IMG/VR virus record: IMGVR_UViG_3300037247_002436 | Coordinates: 1-40,390 of that record | From: a virus | Strand: one strand, 5' to 3' | Length of the DNA stretch: 40,390 nt | Shown here: positions 7,892 to 14,490 of the stretch, one piece after another | How the letters are laid out: each line of letters begins with the position of its first letter | How positions within the stretch are numbered: the stretch's first letter is position 1 | Notes under the pieces: generated by a model | What the model was told of the DNA's origin: nothing | Database searches by the model: none | What the model saw: only the letters and a program-made list of their open reading frames with translations | Made by a program: the position numbers and the translations under genes

Positions 7892-8590
7892 ATGAGAAAG
7901 GTGTTTGCAAGAACCAAAAATGTGGTCCGGTTTTATGCCGGGATGGAGGCGGTCGAGAATCCGGCCCAGGGACGGATCGGGATGGTGCTCCTGGAGGGCG
8001 ATCCCGGTACCGGTAAAACCGAGGTAGCCCAGAAATACGCGGCCGATAACGAGAGCTGCATCTATGTCCGGGCCACGGATATCATGACCCGGCGCAGCCT
8101 GCTGTCGGCGATTGTCGGTGAACTGGGCGAGGCCCCGCAATTCCGCTCCGACGATCTCTTTGCCCAGATCCTCGATCAGCTTCTGGAACGGCCCCGCACC
8201 ATAATCGTCGATGAGGTCGATTATCTGGTCAAGGACGGCATGGTCGAGGTCCTGCGGGACATCAACGATATGACCAACTGCCCGGTCGTGATGGTGGGCA
8301 TGCATATGATCAGCAAGAAACTGCAACGGTTCCGCCATCTATACGACCGGTTCACCTCGGTAATCCGCTTCAAACTTTTCGACCGGGCCGATATCGAGCA
8401 AATCGCCAAACAGATCTGCGAGACCCCGATCACCGACGCCGGGCTGCAATTTATTCTGGAGCGGGGCCAGGGCAAGTTTCGCCGGACGATGGTCTGGTTT
8501 GCCAGGGCCGAACGGTTGGCTAAGCATAACAGCCTGGCCGAGATCGGGATCGAGCATCTGCGCAAGGTCAAGGATGGTGGCGGCAGATGA
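7892..8590 (+). CDS. B: MuB-like AAA ATPase, transposition target selection
   Basis: MuB-type proteins bind target DNA with ATP, deliver it to the transposase and give target immunity. This 232-residue protein has a Walker A motif GDPGTGKT (36-43), a Walker B motif TIIVDEVD (103-110) and a sensor-like region with VVMVGMHM. A C-terminal helical part with GKFRRTMVWFARAE matches the MuB/TniB-type lid. It is shorter than Mu B (312) and lacks the N-terminal HTH domain, as in many B3-like and other Mu-like phages. A strong AAAGGAG precedes the ATG. The stop overlaps the next gene by four bases. Confidence 0.9.
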   Translation: MRKVFARTKNVVRFYAGMEAVENPAQGRIGMVLLEGDPGTGKTEVAQKYAADNESCIYVRATDIMTRRSLLSAIVGELGEAPQFRSDDLFAQILDQLLERPRTIIVDEVDYLVKDGMVEVLRDINDMTNCPVVMVGMHMISKKLQRFRHLYDRFTSVIRFKLFDRADIEQIAKQICETPITDAGLQFILERGQGKFRRTMVWFARAERLAKHNSLAEIGIEHLRKVKDGGGR

Positions 8591-9087
8591 CGATCCTGGA
8601 GCCGATCAGAGATTTTCTGGCCGGATATTCAGGCCGGAAAATCACCTTGAAAAAGGTGCTGGCTGCTATTGACCGGCCCCGGCGACCGGTACTGCGAATG
8701 CTGGATCAACTCGCCAGCGAGGGTTATCTGGCAGAGATCGACGATAACCCCATCGCCCCCGGCCAAGGTGAATGCGGGCGGTTCCGCCGCAATCCAACCT
8801 GGCGGATCAACTCCAAAAAGGACATCGGCGACCGGCCTACTTACAAGGGTCGGCCCCACAACCTCCGCGACAAGATGTGGACGGTGATCCGCGCCAGGCG
8901 ACGCTTCACTCGTACCAATCTGGTAATTCTGGCGGGCTGTGGGCTAGGTAGCGCCGAAACTTACACGCTCCTCCTGGAGCGGGTCAAGATCATCCGGCGG
9001 ATCGGTAAAGAGGGCCAAGAGGTCCTCTGGATGCTGGCTAAAGACACCGGGCCGAAGCGGCCCAGGATCAAGGAGGCGGCATCATGA
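8587..9087 (+). CDS. Winged-helix phage protein
   Basis: The 166-residue protein appears to hold two winged-helix units: one near the N-terminus (KITLKKVLAAIDRPRRPVLRMLDQLASEGYLAEI) and one later (RRFTRTNLVILAGCGLGSAETYTLLLERVKIIRR). A glycine-rich middle (APGQGECGRFRRNPTWRI) joins them. The start ATG overlaps the MuB stop and the end overlaps the following gene, so it is part of a tightly coupled early operon. Many Mu-like phages carry such a protein after B. It is probably DNA-binding; its target is unknown. Confidence 0.75.
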   Translation: MTILEPIRDFLAGYSGRKITLKKVLAAIDRPRRPVLRMLDQLASEGYLAEIDDNPIAPGQGECGRFRRNPTWRINSKKDIGDRPTYKGRPHNLRDKMWTVIRARRRFTRTNLVILAGCGLGSAETYTLLLERVKIIRRIGKEGQEVLWMLAKDTGPKRPRIKEAAS

Positions 9088-9410
9088 GCGAAGGCTGGTT
9101 AAAGATCCTCAAACAGCAGGTCGAGGCCAAGGGGGCTGCGGCGGTGGCCCGTGAGGTCGGGATTTCACCGGCCTCTCTGTCACTGGTCCTGGCCGGGAAG
9201 TATCCGGCAAAGACCGACAATGTCGAGCGCAAGGTTATTGCTATTTATGGCAGCGCCTCGGGGCTGGTCAACTGCCCGCTCCTGGGCGAGATCGAGCCCG
9301 CCGCCTGCGCCCAAAACTTTAACTTGGCCAAGAAAATCGGAGTTCGATGCGGTAATCCGGCCACTTTAAAGCTCTATAAAACGTGTATTAAATGTGCAGT
9401 CAGAAACTAG
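9084..9410 (+). CDS. Small HTH protein with Cys cluster
   Basis: The 108-residue protein begins with an HTH of the lambda-repressor/LacI type (KGAAAVAREVGISPASLSLVLAGKYP), followed by a region with spaced cysteines (NCPLLGEIEPAACAQ..., C-terminal CGNP and TCIKCAV) that may bind zinc. This layout recurs in the early operons of Mu-like phages of proteobacteria. AAGGAGG lies ahead of the ATG, and the gene overlaps the previous one (ATGA). A palindromic repeat starts directly after its TAG stop, so that insertion may have set the C-terminus. Confidence 0.75.
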   Translation: MSEGWLKILKQQVEAKGAAAVAREVGISPASLSLVLAGKYPAKTDNVERKVIAIYGSASGLVNCPLLGEIEPAACAQNFNLAKKIGVRCGNPATLKLYKTCIKCAVRN

Positions 9411-9553
9411 ATGGCGTCGTAAGAATTCCGATCTACCGCGTCGTAGCGGGTACGCCCAATGCTCGACATACCACATGTATGCCTGCGCTTGGGCGACACC
9501 GCTACTCCCCGGAGTCTGCGCTTACCTGCATATCGAAATTCTTACTTAGCCAT
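9411..9553 (+). repeat. Palindromic intergenic element, copy 1
   Basis: The 143-base element begins ATGGCGTCGTAAGAATTCCG and ends CTTACTTAGCCAT. The ends form an imperfect inverted repeat (ATGGCgtcGTAAgAATTcCGAT against ATGGCtaaGTAAgAATTtCGAT). Two further copies lie at 29937-30092 and 30529-30652 in the same orientation. It begins directly after the TAG of the upstream gene. It looks like a MITE- or REP-type element rather than a phage gene. Confidence 0.75.
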
Positions 9554-9578
9554 CACGATATTTTTTCAGGAGACCATC

Positions 9579-9986
9579 ATGAAAAATACTAACGACACTT
9601 TGATAGCAATGGATGAGAGATTGGCAGAGGCTTTTAGCCTGGCCTGCGATCTCACGGAACCCCTCTTGAAGAGCGGCAACCACGAGGTCCTGGGCAAATT
9701 ACGGCGGCTGAAGTCCCTGCTATCCGTTTCAATAATGGGCGCTGGCTCCGGTAAAGAGAGCCGGTCCGCAAATAGCCAGGACGGCGCTGTAGAAGACTAC
9801 CATCAGGAAGTTGTGGAATTCCTTATCGAACTGGCCTTTGAGCTGATGACGGTTGATGCCGAGACGGGAGATTGCGAACTGGAGGAGATCTCTCTGCGGG
9901 CCGAGACGGCGGTCGAGAGGATCAATCATTATTTTGAAGTCAAGACACGGGCCAAACTGCAGGACATCGTGGCAGGGAGGATATAA
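9579..9986 (+). CDS. Hypothetical phage protein
   Basis: The protein has 135 residues from ATG 9579, preceded by TCAGGAG; earlier in-frame starts would lie inside the palindromic repeat and are rejected. It is acidic and mostly helical (RLAEAFSLACDLTEPLL, EVVEFLIELAFELM), with no membrane segment, zinc site or known motif. It lies between the repeat element and the DUF3164 gene, with only three bases to the next start, so it is in the early/middle operon. No function can be given. Confidence 0.7.
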   Translation: MKNTNDTLIAMDERLAEAFSLACDLTEPLLKSGNHEVLGKLRRLKSLLSVSIMGAGSGKESRSANSQDGAVEDYHQEVVEFLIELAFELMTVDAETGDCELEEISLRAETAVERINHYFEVKTRAKLQDIVAGRI

Positions 9987-9989
9987 GCA

Positions 9990-10619
9990 ATGGCTGATAA
10001 AAAAAAGAACGGCGATTGGATCGATTCAATGGGTGCGGCAATACCGCCCCGACATATCAAGAAGATCGATAAAAAACGTGATGCCATGGTAGAGCGGCTG
10101 TTTAAAAAGGCCGAGGCAATCCATCCAAAATTGGTGGGACTCCGGACAGGGATTGACCAACAGGTTGATGCCTTTCTGGACGCCTCTGCAGCCGATGCCG
10201 GAGTTGGTTGTAACAACCCCGGCGGCAACTATACCTTTCCAAACTTTTCGGGCAACAGGCGGTTGATGATCAAGACCAATGCCTGCATCGATTTCGATGA
10301 GCGGCTCCAGTTCGCCAAAGCAAAGATCGACTCCTGCTTAGAGCGCTGGAGCGAGGGCGGCGATCCTAATTTAAAGGCCGTTGTCTTTGATGCCTTCCAG
10401 GTTGATCTCAAAGGCCGGGTGGATATCAAGCGGATCCTGCGCCTCCGGAAACTCTTGATTAAAGACCGGGTTTGGCGGGAGGCCATGGAGCTGATCACTG
10501 AGGCGATCACCATCACCGGCCGCAAGACCTACTGCCATTTTCAGTTCCGCAAAAACCGGACCAGTGAATGGGAGACGATCCGGTTGGATCTGGCCGGGGT
10601 GTCGGGAGACGTGGAATGA
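9990..10619 (+). CDS. DUF3164 phage protein
   Basis: The 209-residue sequence matches the DUF3164 family, which is common in the early region of Mu-like phages. The N-terminus WIDSMGAAIPPRHIKKIDKK matches the family start (W-D-x-x-G-x-x-V/I-P), and a C-terminal helical block follows with FDERLQFAKAKIDSCLERW and VDIKRILRLRKLLI. The biochemical role of the family is not known to me. The last four bases overlap the start of the zinc-ribbon gene behind it. Confidence 0.85.
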   Translation: MADKKKNGDWIDSMGAAIPPRHIKKIDKKRDAMVERLFKKAEAIHPKLVGLRTGIDQQVDAFLDASAADAGVGCNNPGGNYTFPNFSGNRRLMIKTNACIDFDERLQFAKAKIDSCLERWSEGGDPNLKAVVFDAFQVDLKGRVDIKRILRLRKLLIKDRVWREAMELITEAITITGRKTYCHFQFRKNRTSEWETIRLDLAGVSGDVE

Positions 10620-10852
10620 GCCCCTCTCAGCAGAAACAGCTTGATTGGGTTGCAGAGCAAATGGCCCTTGGCGTCGAGGTGGTTGATTACGCCTGCCCGG
10701 ATTGCGGGGAGCCTAATTTTAGTCTGGTACCGGCAAGCGGTAACAGCGATGAAAGCCAGGCTCTCTGCCCTCATTGTAATGAGCTGCATTTTCGGAAAGT
10801 GGCGGCTAACGGCAAAGTGGTAGCATTCTGCCAGCCGTGGTTAGCAAGTTAG
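10616..10852 (+). CDS. Small zinc-ribbon protein
   Basis: The 78-residue protein starts at ATG 10616, overlapping the DUF3164 stop. It has two CxxC knuckles, YACPDCGEP and ALCPHCNEL, about 28 residues apart, as in a zinc ribbon. Such small proteins often bind nucleic acid or a partner protein. Its position in the middle operon of a Mu-like phage is normal. No specific role is known. Confidence 0.75.
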   Translation: MSPSQQKQLDWVAEQMALGVEVVDYACPDCGEPNFSLVPASGNSDESQALCPHCNELHFRKVAANGKVVAFCQPWLAS

Positions 10853-10903
10853 CCAACAATGTCCCCGTCAGGTAAGCGATAGACTCCGAGCGAGGACTAA
10901 AAA

Positions 10904-11113
10904 TTGCCCTCCAAATGGATCCTAAAGGCATACCCGACCAAGCGAACAAAAGAACCGCGCAAGATCGGGTGTCCGGCCTGGCCGATGACCGGCAGCTGGG
11001 CCGGAGCGACGCTGCCATGGTGTCTGACGGCGCGAGGGACGATGGTGGCCTGCGGGGACTGCTCGTGGGGCGGAGAAGATGTCCGGGCGGCTACTGCGAA
11101 CTGTGCCCGATAG
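10904..11113 (+). CDS. Small Cys/Trp-rich protein, reading frame uncertain
   Basis: A TTG start with GAGG eight bases upstream opens a 69-codon frame with KIGCPAWPMTGSWAGA and TMVACGDCSWGGED. A second frame, from ATG 10915 to 11151, overlaps almost all of it and ends GGYCELCPIAMQIECEKD. Both have GC-rich third positions, and both ends look protein-like. One possibility is a single Cys-rich protein that starts in the first frame and ends in the second, by a frameshift or a sequence error. The SD favours the TTG start. I cannot decide between them. Confidence 0.4.
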   Translation: MPSKWILKAYPTKRTKEPRKIGCPAWPMTGSWAGATLPWCLTARGTMVACGDCSWGGEDVRAATANCAR

Positions 11114-11173
11114 CGATGCAGATTGAATGCGAAAAGGATATTCAAGGATGAGATTTATTAGGGGCCCTAAAAC

Positions 11174-11716
11174 ATGAAACAGACCTGCCCCGGTTGCGGG
11201 ATGATATGCGGCGCTGAGGCCTGGGCCAACGACACCACCCAGCGCGAAACCCTGGCAGTGGTGGTTAAGCTGCCCCAGCCGTTGCCCGAGGTGGCCTTTT
11301 CCTACTTGTCCCTGTTCCGCCCGGCTAAATCGTCATTGTCCTGGAGCAAGGCCAAACGGGTGGCGGGTGAACTGGCCAAGCTGGTCGCGACCGGCCATAT
11401 CCAGGTGGATAGCCGCCCGGCCCGGCCCTGTCCCGCTTCGGTTTGGAAGAAGGCCATCGAGGAGATGCTGGACCGCCGCGACCGGCTGAGCAGGCCGTTG
11501 AAAAACCACAACTATCTGCGCCAGGTGGCCTACGATCTGGCCGACCAGGTCGATGCCCATAATGAAAAGACCCGGGAAGCGCAGCACCGCACCGCCAGCC
11601 GGATCAGCAAAGACCACGGCCAGCTTGATCGGGCCACCTACCAAGCCCTGAGCGACAAAGACAAACAATTCCTGCCGGAAAGTGTCCGGGCCAGGTTCGA
11701 GGAGGGTGAAGGATGA
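11174..11716 (+). CDS. Conserved Mu-like phage protein before GemA
   Basis: The 180-residue protein starts with a zinc knuckle-like CPGCGMICG. A conserved block follows (LPEVAFSYLSLFRPAKSSLSWSKAKRVAGELAKL, then VWKKAIEEMLDRRD, then PLKNHNYLRQVAYDLAD) that I know from many Mu-like phages in this position, without an assigned role. The C-terminus is charged. It overlaps the GemA start by four bases. It may take part in early replication or host control; that is inference from context. Confidence 0.75.
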   Translation: MKQTCPGCGMICGAEAWANDTTQRETLAVVVKLPQPLPEVAFSYLSLFRPAKSSLSWSKAKRVAGELAKLVATGHIQVDSRPARPCPASVWKKAIEEMLDRRDRLSRPLKNHNYLRQVAYDLADQVDAHNEKTREAQHRTASRISKDHGQLDRATYQALSDKDKQFLPESVRARFEEGEG

Positions 11717-12225
11717 CAAACAACCGACCCGGCCGCAACGAACTGGCCAAGATCCATATTGCCATCAAGCAACTTGGTATCAGCGACGATGATTATCGGC
11801 AACTCCTTTTCAACCGTTATAAAAAGCGGTCCGCCGCCAAGATCACCCTCCATCAGTCCTGGGACCTGTTGGCCCATTTCAAGAAGCTGGGTTTTCGGGC
11901 CAAGCCGCCGGGCGCAGCCAGGACGTCCCGAGCGCCGGGCGATCCCCAGTCCCGGAAGATCCGGGCCTTATGGATTACCCTGGCCCATGGCGGGGCAGTC
12001 AGGAACCCGGCTGAATCGGCCTTGAATAAGTATTGCAAGAGGATGGTCGGGGTCGAGGCCCTGGCCTTTGCGACCACGGGGATGAAGGCCCGGTTGATTG
12101 AGCATCTTAAAGTGTGGCAGAACCGGGATTTACTGGAGACTTGCGGCTGGATGCTGTGCTGCCTGGATATCCGTCTCACCAAACACGGACATAAATGGAT
12201 CATGGAATGGCTGAGCAAACCTTAA
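11713..12225 (+). CDS. gemA: GemA / Mu gp16 family (DUF1018)
   Basis: The 170-residue protein matches GemA-type regulators. The first domain has NELAKIHIAIKQLGISDDDYRQLLFN and a helix ending in HFKKLGFRAK; the second has SRKIRALWITLAHGGAVRNPAESALNKYCKRMVGVE. In Mu, GemA affects host gene expression and DNA supercoiling. Position just ahead of Mor is the same as in Mu. Start ATG 11713 overlaps the upstream stop. The gene is complete and looks functional. Confidence 0.9.
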   Translation: MTNNRPGRNELAKIHIAIKQLGISDDDYRQLLFNRYKKRSAAKITLHQSWDLLAHFKKLGFRAKPPGAARTSRAPGDPQSRKIRALWITLAHGGAVRNPAESALNKYCKRMVGVEALAFATTGMKARLIEHLKVWQNRDLLETCGWMLCCLDIRLTKHGHKWIMEWLSKP

Positions 12226-12578
12226 ATAACCTGCCGGATGAGGCCCTGCCCAGGGCCGAGGAACTGCCGGGGGACTTGGCCCTGGTGGCTGAGATCGTCG
12301 GGGTTCGCCATACCCTGGCCCTGGTCGAGGCCTTTCGCGGCACCTATATCTATTGTCGCAACCTGGACCATCTGGAGAGGCAGTGCCGCAACCGGGCGAT
12401 CCGGGCCGAGCTTGATCGGCGGATGACTGCAGGGGAGCTAATCTCTAAGGTGGTGCCGGATCTGGCGCGGAGGTATGGGCTGGTCGAGCGGTCGGTCTGG
12501 AATATCTCCGGTAGCGGGGATCCCGAGGTCGGCGCTGGCGCTCCTGATGAGCGGCAGATGGGGTTGTGGGAGGGTTAG
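12207..12578 (+). CDS. mor: Mor-type middle transcription activator
   Basis: Mor activates the middle promoter in Mu and belongs to the Mor/C family, which binds DNA as a dimer with a C-terminal HTH. The sequence LPGDLALVAEIVGVRHTLALVEAFRGTYIYCRNL is the dimer region, and CRNRAIRAELDRRM followed by ARRYGLVERSVWNI is the HTH. ATG 12207 (MAEQTLNN) is used; ATG 12195 in frame is equally possible. The gene overlaps the end of gemA and ends one base before the convergent lipoprotein gene. No second family member (Mu C) is seen, so this protein may drive late genes as well. Confidence 0.85.
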   Translation: MAEQTLNNLPDEALPRAEELPGDLALVAEIVGVRHTLALVEAFRGTYIYCRNLDHLERQCRNRAIRAELDRRMTAGELISKVVPDLARRYGLVERSVWNISGSGDPEVGAGAPDERQMGLWEG

Positions 12579-13076
12579 TTATTGTCGAGAAATACGGCGA
12601 AGGTAGTAGAATCCACCATCAGTTTCCACACTCAAGTCGCCGAATTCCTGCACAGCTGTCTGTGGCTCAAGGCGCTTGGCCTTTATCAGCAGGTCGCTGG
12701 CCACGGCCTCCGGTTTTGTGAGGACGTTGCGGAGAACCTGGATGAAGAATTTATGACAGAAAGAGTTGTCTCGTACAAGGCTGGCGTAACTCCCATCTGG
12801 ATTGTACTCCATGCAGTACCAGCCGACTAAATCCGCATCCGATTGGATGTTCCCTATGATTTCAAAAGACGAGTTTTCGGCCCCGGCAATTTTCCAGAGT
12901 TGTTTCGTGCGACCATTGCCGCTTTGGGTTGTTTGATGTTGTTCCAGCGGCAAGCCTTTGATGATTGAGTCAGCTGCAATTCTGTCGGTGAGCAAAACCG
13001 CAGATGATTGTCCGGGCTGGTTATTGGAACAAGCCGTCATAACTAAAACAAAAGCGAGTATGTAGATGTTCTTCAT
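12579..13076 (-). CDS. Lipoprotein, lysogenic accessory gene
   Basis: A typical lipoprotein signal (MKNIYILAFVLVMTAC, lipobox Cys16) precedes a ~150-residue polar domain with no recognised fold. ATG 13076 has GGAGAAAAG directly upstream; an earlier ATG at 13100 is less likely. The minus strand and its own promoter mean it can be expressed in the lysogen. It should be exported and lipid-anchored, perhaps facing the periplasm or outer surface, where superinfection-exclusion lipoproteins of phages act. That role is only inferred. It shares the intergenic region with the C4 RNA promoter. Confidence 0.75.
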   Translation of the reverse strand: MKNIYILAFVLVMTACSNNQPGQSSAVLLTDRIAADSIIKGLPLEQHQTTQSGNGRTKQLWKIAGAENSSFEIIGNIQSDADLVGWYCMEYNPDGSYASLVRDNSFCHKFFIQVLRNVLTKPEAVASDLLIKAKRLEPQTAVQEFGDLSVETDGGFYYLRRISRQ

Positions 13077-13125
13077 CTTTTCTCCATATAAATTTTCCAA
13101 ACATCAATCGGTAGAACGAGTGCCT

Positions 13126-13154
13126 ATCATATCTATGGAAATGGTCAAAATCAA
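13126..13154 (-). promoter_or_regulatory. Promoter of the lipoprotein gene
   Basis: Read on the minus strand, TTGATT (13154-13149) is followed after 17 bases by TATGAT (13131-13126), a good sigma70 match. The start would fall about 40 bases before the lipoprotein ATG. Confidence 0.55.
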
Positions 13155-13161
13155 ATCATTC

Positions 13162-13191
13162 TTGACAAGCGTCCGCCGGTTGGGCTATCTT
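13162..13191 (+). promoter_or_regulatory. Promoter of the C4-like RNA and rha
   Basis: TTGACA (13162-13167), an 18-base spacer and TATCTT (13186-13191) predict transcription from about 13198, directly at the base of the C4-like RNA fold. It is back-to-back with the lipoprotein promoter, so the two may interfere. Confidence 0.65.
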
Positions 13192-13197
13192 TTCCTT

Positions 13198-13278
13198 GCC
13201 ACTGACATATCAGTGGCCGGGTTTGACGGCCCGAATTCAAGGCGGACACTCCGCCCCAGCATTACCGGCGGTTTTTTT
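13198..13278 (+). ncRNA. c4: C4-like antisense RNA
   Basis: The predicted ~80-base transcript holds a hairpin CCACTGA/TCAGTGG (13199-13216), the stretch GCCGGGTTTGACGGC, a hairpin GGCGGACACTCCGCC (13241-13255) and a terminal CCGGCGGTTTTTTT. This is the layout of C4 RNAs in P1/P7 and P4-like phages. Segment 13216-13242 is complementary to 13339-13362 downstream: 22 paired positions with two mismatches and three bulged bases. C4 RNAs silence the antirepressor transcript behind them by pairing with such a target. The identity is from recognition of the motif plus the visible complementarity; no covariance search was run. Confidence 0.75.
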
Positions 13279-13302
13279 GTGTTCGTTGCATGGCACCTTT
13301 TT

Positions 13303-13380
13303 GGGCGACCATGCGGGAGGCCTTATGGCCTGCCGGTTCCTTGATCCGGTCCGTCAACCCGCATGGTTCGCCCTTTTTTT
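13303..13380 (+). terminator. Terminator hairpin carrying the C4 target
   Basis: The arms GGGCGACCATGCGGG (13303-13317) and CCCGCATGGTTCGCCC (13358-13373) pair with one bulge and are followed by seven T. The C4-complementary target (13339-13362) lies in the 3' half of the loop and runs into the right arm. A short frame (13196-13417) crosses the region and could be the Icd-like leader peptide known from P1 immI, but this is unproven. Antirepressor expression requires reading through this structure. Confidence 0.65.
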
Positions 13381-13441
13381 ATGCGAATTGACGGCGCAAA
13401 GGGGCGATGATTTTTAATTCTCATCTCAAGGAGACAGCATT

Positions 13442-14029
13442 ATGCACGAATTAGTCACCGTTATAAACGGTACCACTCTCACCGACACCCTCATCATTGC
13501 CGAGGGTGCGGAAACCACCCATGAAGCCGTTATTAAATTAGTCAGAAGATACATATCTGATCTTGAAGAAGTAGGGCAAAGGGTCGGATTTGAAATCCGA
13601 CCCTTTGAGACTTCCGGAGGTACACAAAACCGAGAAATTGCTCTGCTGAATGAGCCCCAGGCAACCCTTCTGTTCACCTTCATGAAAAACACTGATATTG
13701 TCCGTGCATTCAAAGTGAAACTGGTCAAAGCCTTTTACGCAATGAGACAGCTAGCCCCGGCAGGCATGATGCTTGTGGATAGAAACTACTTTGAAAGCCT
13801 CTTGAAAAACAGCGGTCTGCTGGAAGAAAACAGCCAGCTACTTAAACAACTGTTGGAAAACGCAGAAAACCAAACATCCCGGCGCGTCAATTTTACCCCG
13901 GAAGAAGATGTTCTGGTCCTGAAGCTGCATGATCAGGGGCTGAGCCCGAATAAAATAGGCAAGCGGATAGGCCGGGTAAAGGGATCGGTTAGATCATGCC
14001 TCCGTCGTTTAGGGAGGATCGGATCATGA
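13442..14029 (+). CDS. Rha/Ant-type antirepressor
   Basis: The first ~100 residues are a Rha-family phage regulatory domain: a helix with ETTHEAVIKLVRRYISDLEEVG, the block GFEIRPFETSGGTQNREIALLNEPQATLLF, and VRAFKVKLVKAFYAMR. After a coiled linker (YFESLLKNSGLLEENSQLLKQLLEN) the C-terminus has a Myb/homeodomain-like HTH (FTPEEDVLVLKLHDQGLSP, IGRVKGSVRSCLRRLG). In P1, Ant proteins with an N-terminal domain of this type inactivate phage repressors. AAGGAG lies nine bases before the ATG. The gene follows a C4-like RNA, so it is likely silent in the lysogen and expressed upon induction. Confidence 0.85.
   Translation: MHELVTVINGTTLTDTLIIAEGAETTHEAVIKLVRRYISDLEEVGQRVGFEIRPFETSGGTQNREIALLNEPQATLLFTFMKNTDIVRAFKVKLVKAFYAMRQLAPAGMMLVDRNYFESLLKNSGLLEENSQLLKQLLENAENQTSRRVNFTPEEDVLVLKLHDQGLSPNKIGKRIGRVKGSVRSCLRRLGRIGS
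13577..13607 (+). repeat. Perfect 15-bp inverted repeat inside rha
   Basis: CAAAGGGTCGGATTT is followed, one base later, by its exact reverse complement. The hairpin is inside codons for the GQRVGFEIRPFE segment. It could pause ribosomes or polymerase, or be a protein-binding site. Confidence 0.6.
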
Positions 14030-14238
14030 ACAAAACCGATCTTGACGTTAACATTGCTGCCAACCTCCGCGAAACCGTGCTGCATGAAAAACCGCTCTGG
14101 CGGGACATTCTCACCTGTAAGGGACTTGGCTTCAGCGAACCCATGACCGCCAGAACTTGCGGCTGCAAACTAACCACCTTGCGTAAGCACCTGCACCGCA
14201 TGGCGGAGTGCGGCTTTGCGTTAGAGGGGGTGCAATAA
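14026..14238 (+). CDS. Small winged-helix-like protein
   Basis: The 70-residue protein starts at an ATG that overlaps the rha stop (ATGA) with GGAGGATC upstream. Its centre, LGFSEPMTARTCGCKLTTLRKHLHRMAECGFAL, reads as a winged helix with a recognition helix TLRKHLHRMAE. It is coupled to rha and to the next gene, so the three form a short operon under the C4-controlled promoter. It may be a regulator of the lytic switch; no family name is known to me. Confidence 0.7.
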   Translation: MNKTDLDVNIAANLRETVLHEKPLWRDILTCKGLGFSEPMTARTCGCKLTTLRKHLHRMAECGFALEGVQ

Positions 14239-14453
14239 TGACTACCGCTAAAGCGATCTTCGCCTTCGGCTCCGACAACCCTGCCGACCTGCTGGTTAAC
14301 GCCGCCGCTGTCACCTGTTTTTTAGGGAATGTGGCGGTGAATCTGCACAATGAGGGGAGGGAGCCAGGTATCTCACAAGAGGGTTGCCAGGGTCTCTGCC
14401 AGATTCTGGCCGTGGTTGAAAACACGATTAACGAGGCTTTAAACAGACTATAA
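14238..14453 (+). CDS. Small hypothetical protein
   Basis: The 71-residue protein starts at TAATG, overlapping the upstream stop. It is short and helical, with AAAVTCFLGNVAVNLHNEG and a C-terminal LAVVENTINEAL helix, and no metal site or signal. It is the last gene of the rha operon and ends just before a terminator hairpin. The size and sequence resemble small helper proteins next to antirepressors, but its function is unknown. Confidence 0.65.
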   Translation: MTTAKAIFAFGSDNPADLLVNAAAVTCFLGNVAVNLHNEGREPGISQEGCQGLCQILAVVENTINEALNRL

Positions 14454-14456
14454 AAA

Positions 14457-14490
14457 AAGCGCCTCCCGGAGATGACTTCGGGAGGCGCTT
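14457..14490 (-). terminator. Terminator for the AbiGi gene
   Basis: A 12-bp perfect stem (AAGCGCCTCCCG with CGGGAGGCGCTT) has a 10-base loop. On the minus strand it is followed by a run of T (A-run 14452-14458 on the plus strand), so it should stop transcripts from the AbiGi gene. It may work partly for the convergent rha operon, although no T-run is on that side. Confidence 0.75.

Noticed and set aside
13066-13344. Frame ending GRPCGRPYGLPVP, similar to Icd/Ash-type leader peptides
   Set aside because: The resemblance is suggestive and fits the C4 cassette, but it runs back through the promoter region and overlaps the lipoprotein start; I list it only as a possible leader and not as a gene.
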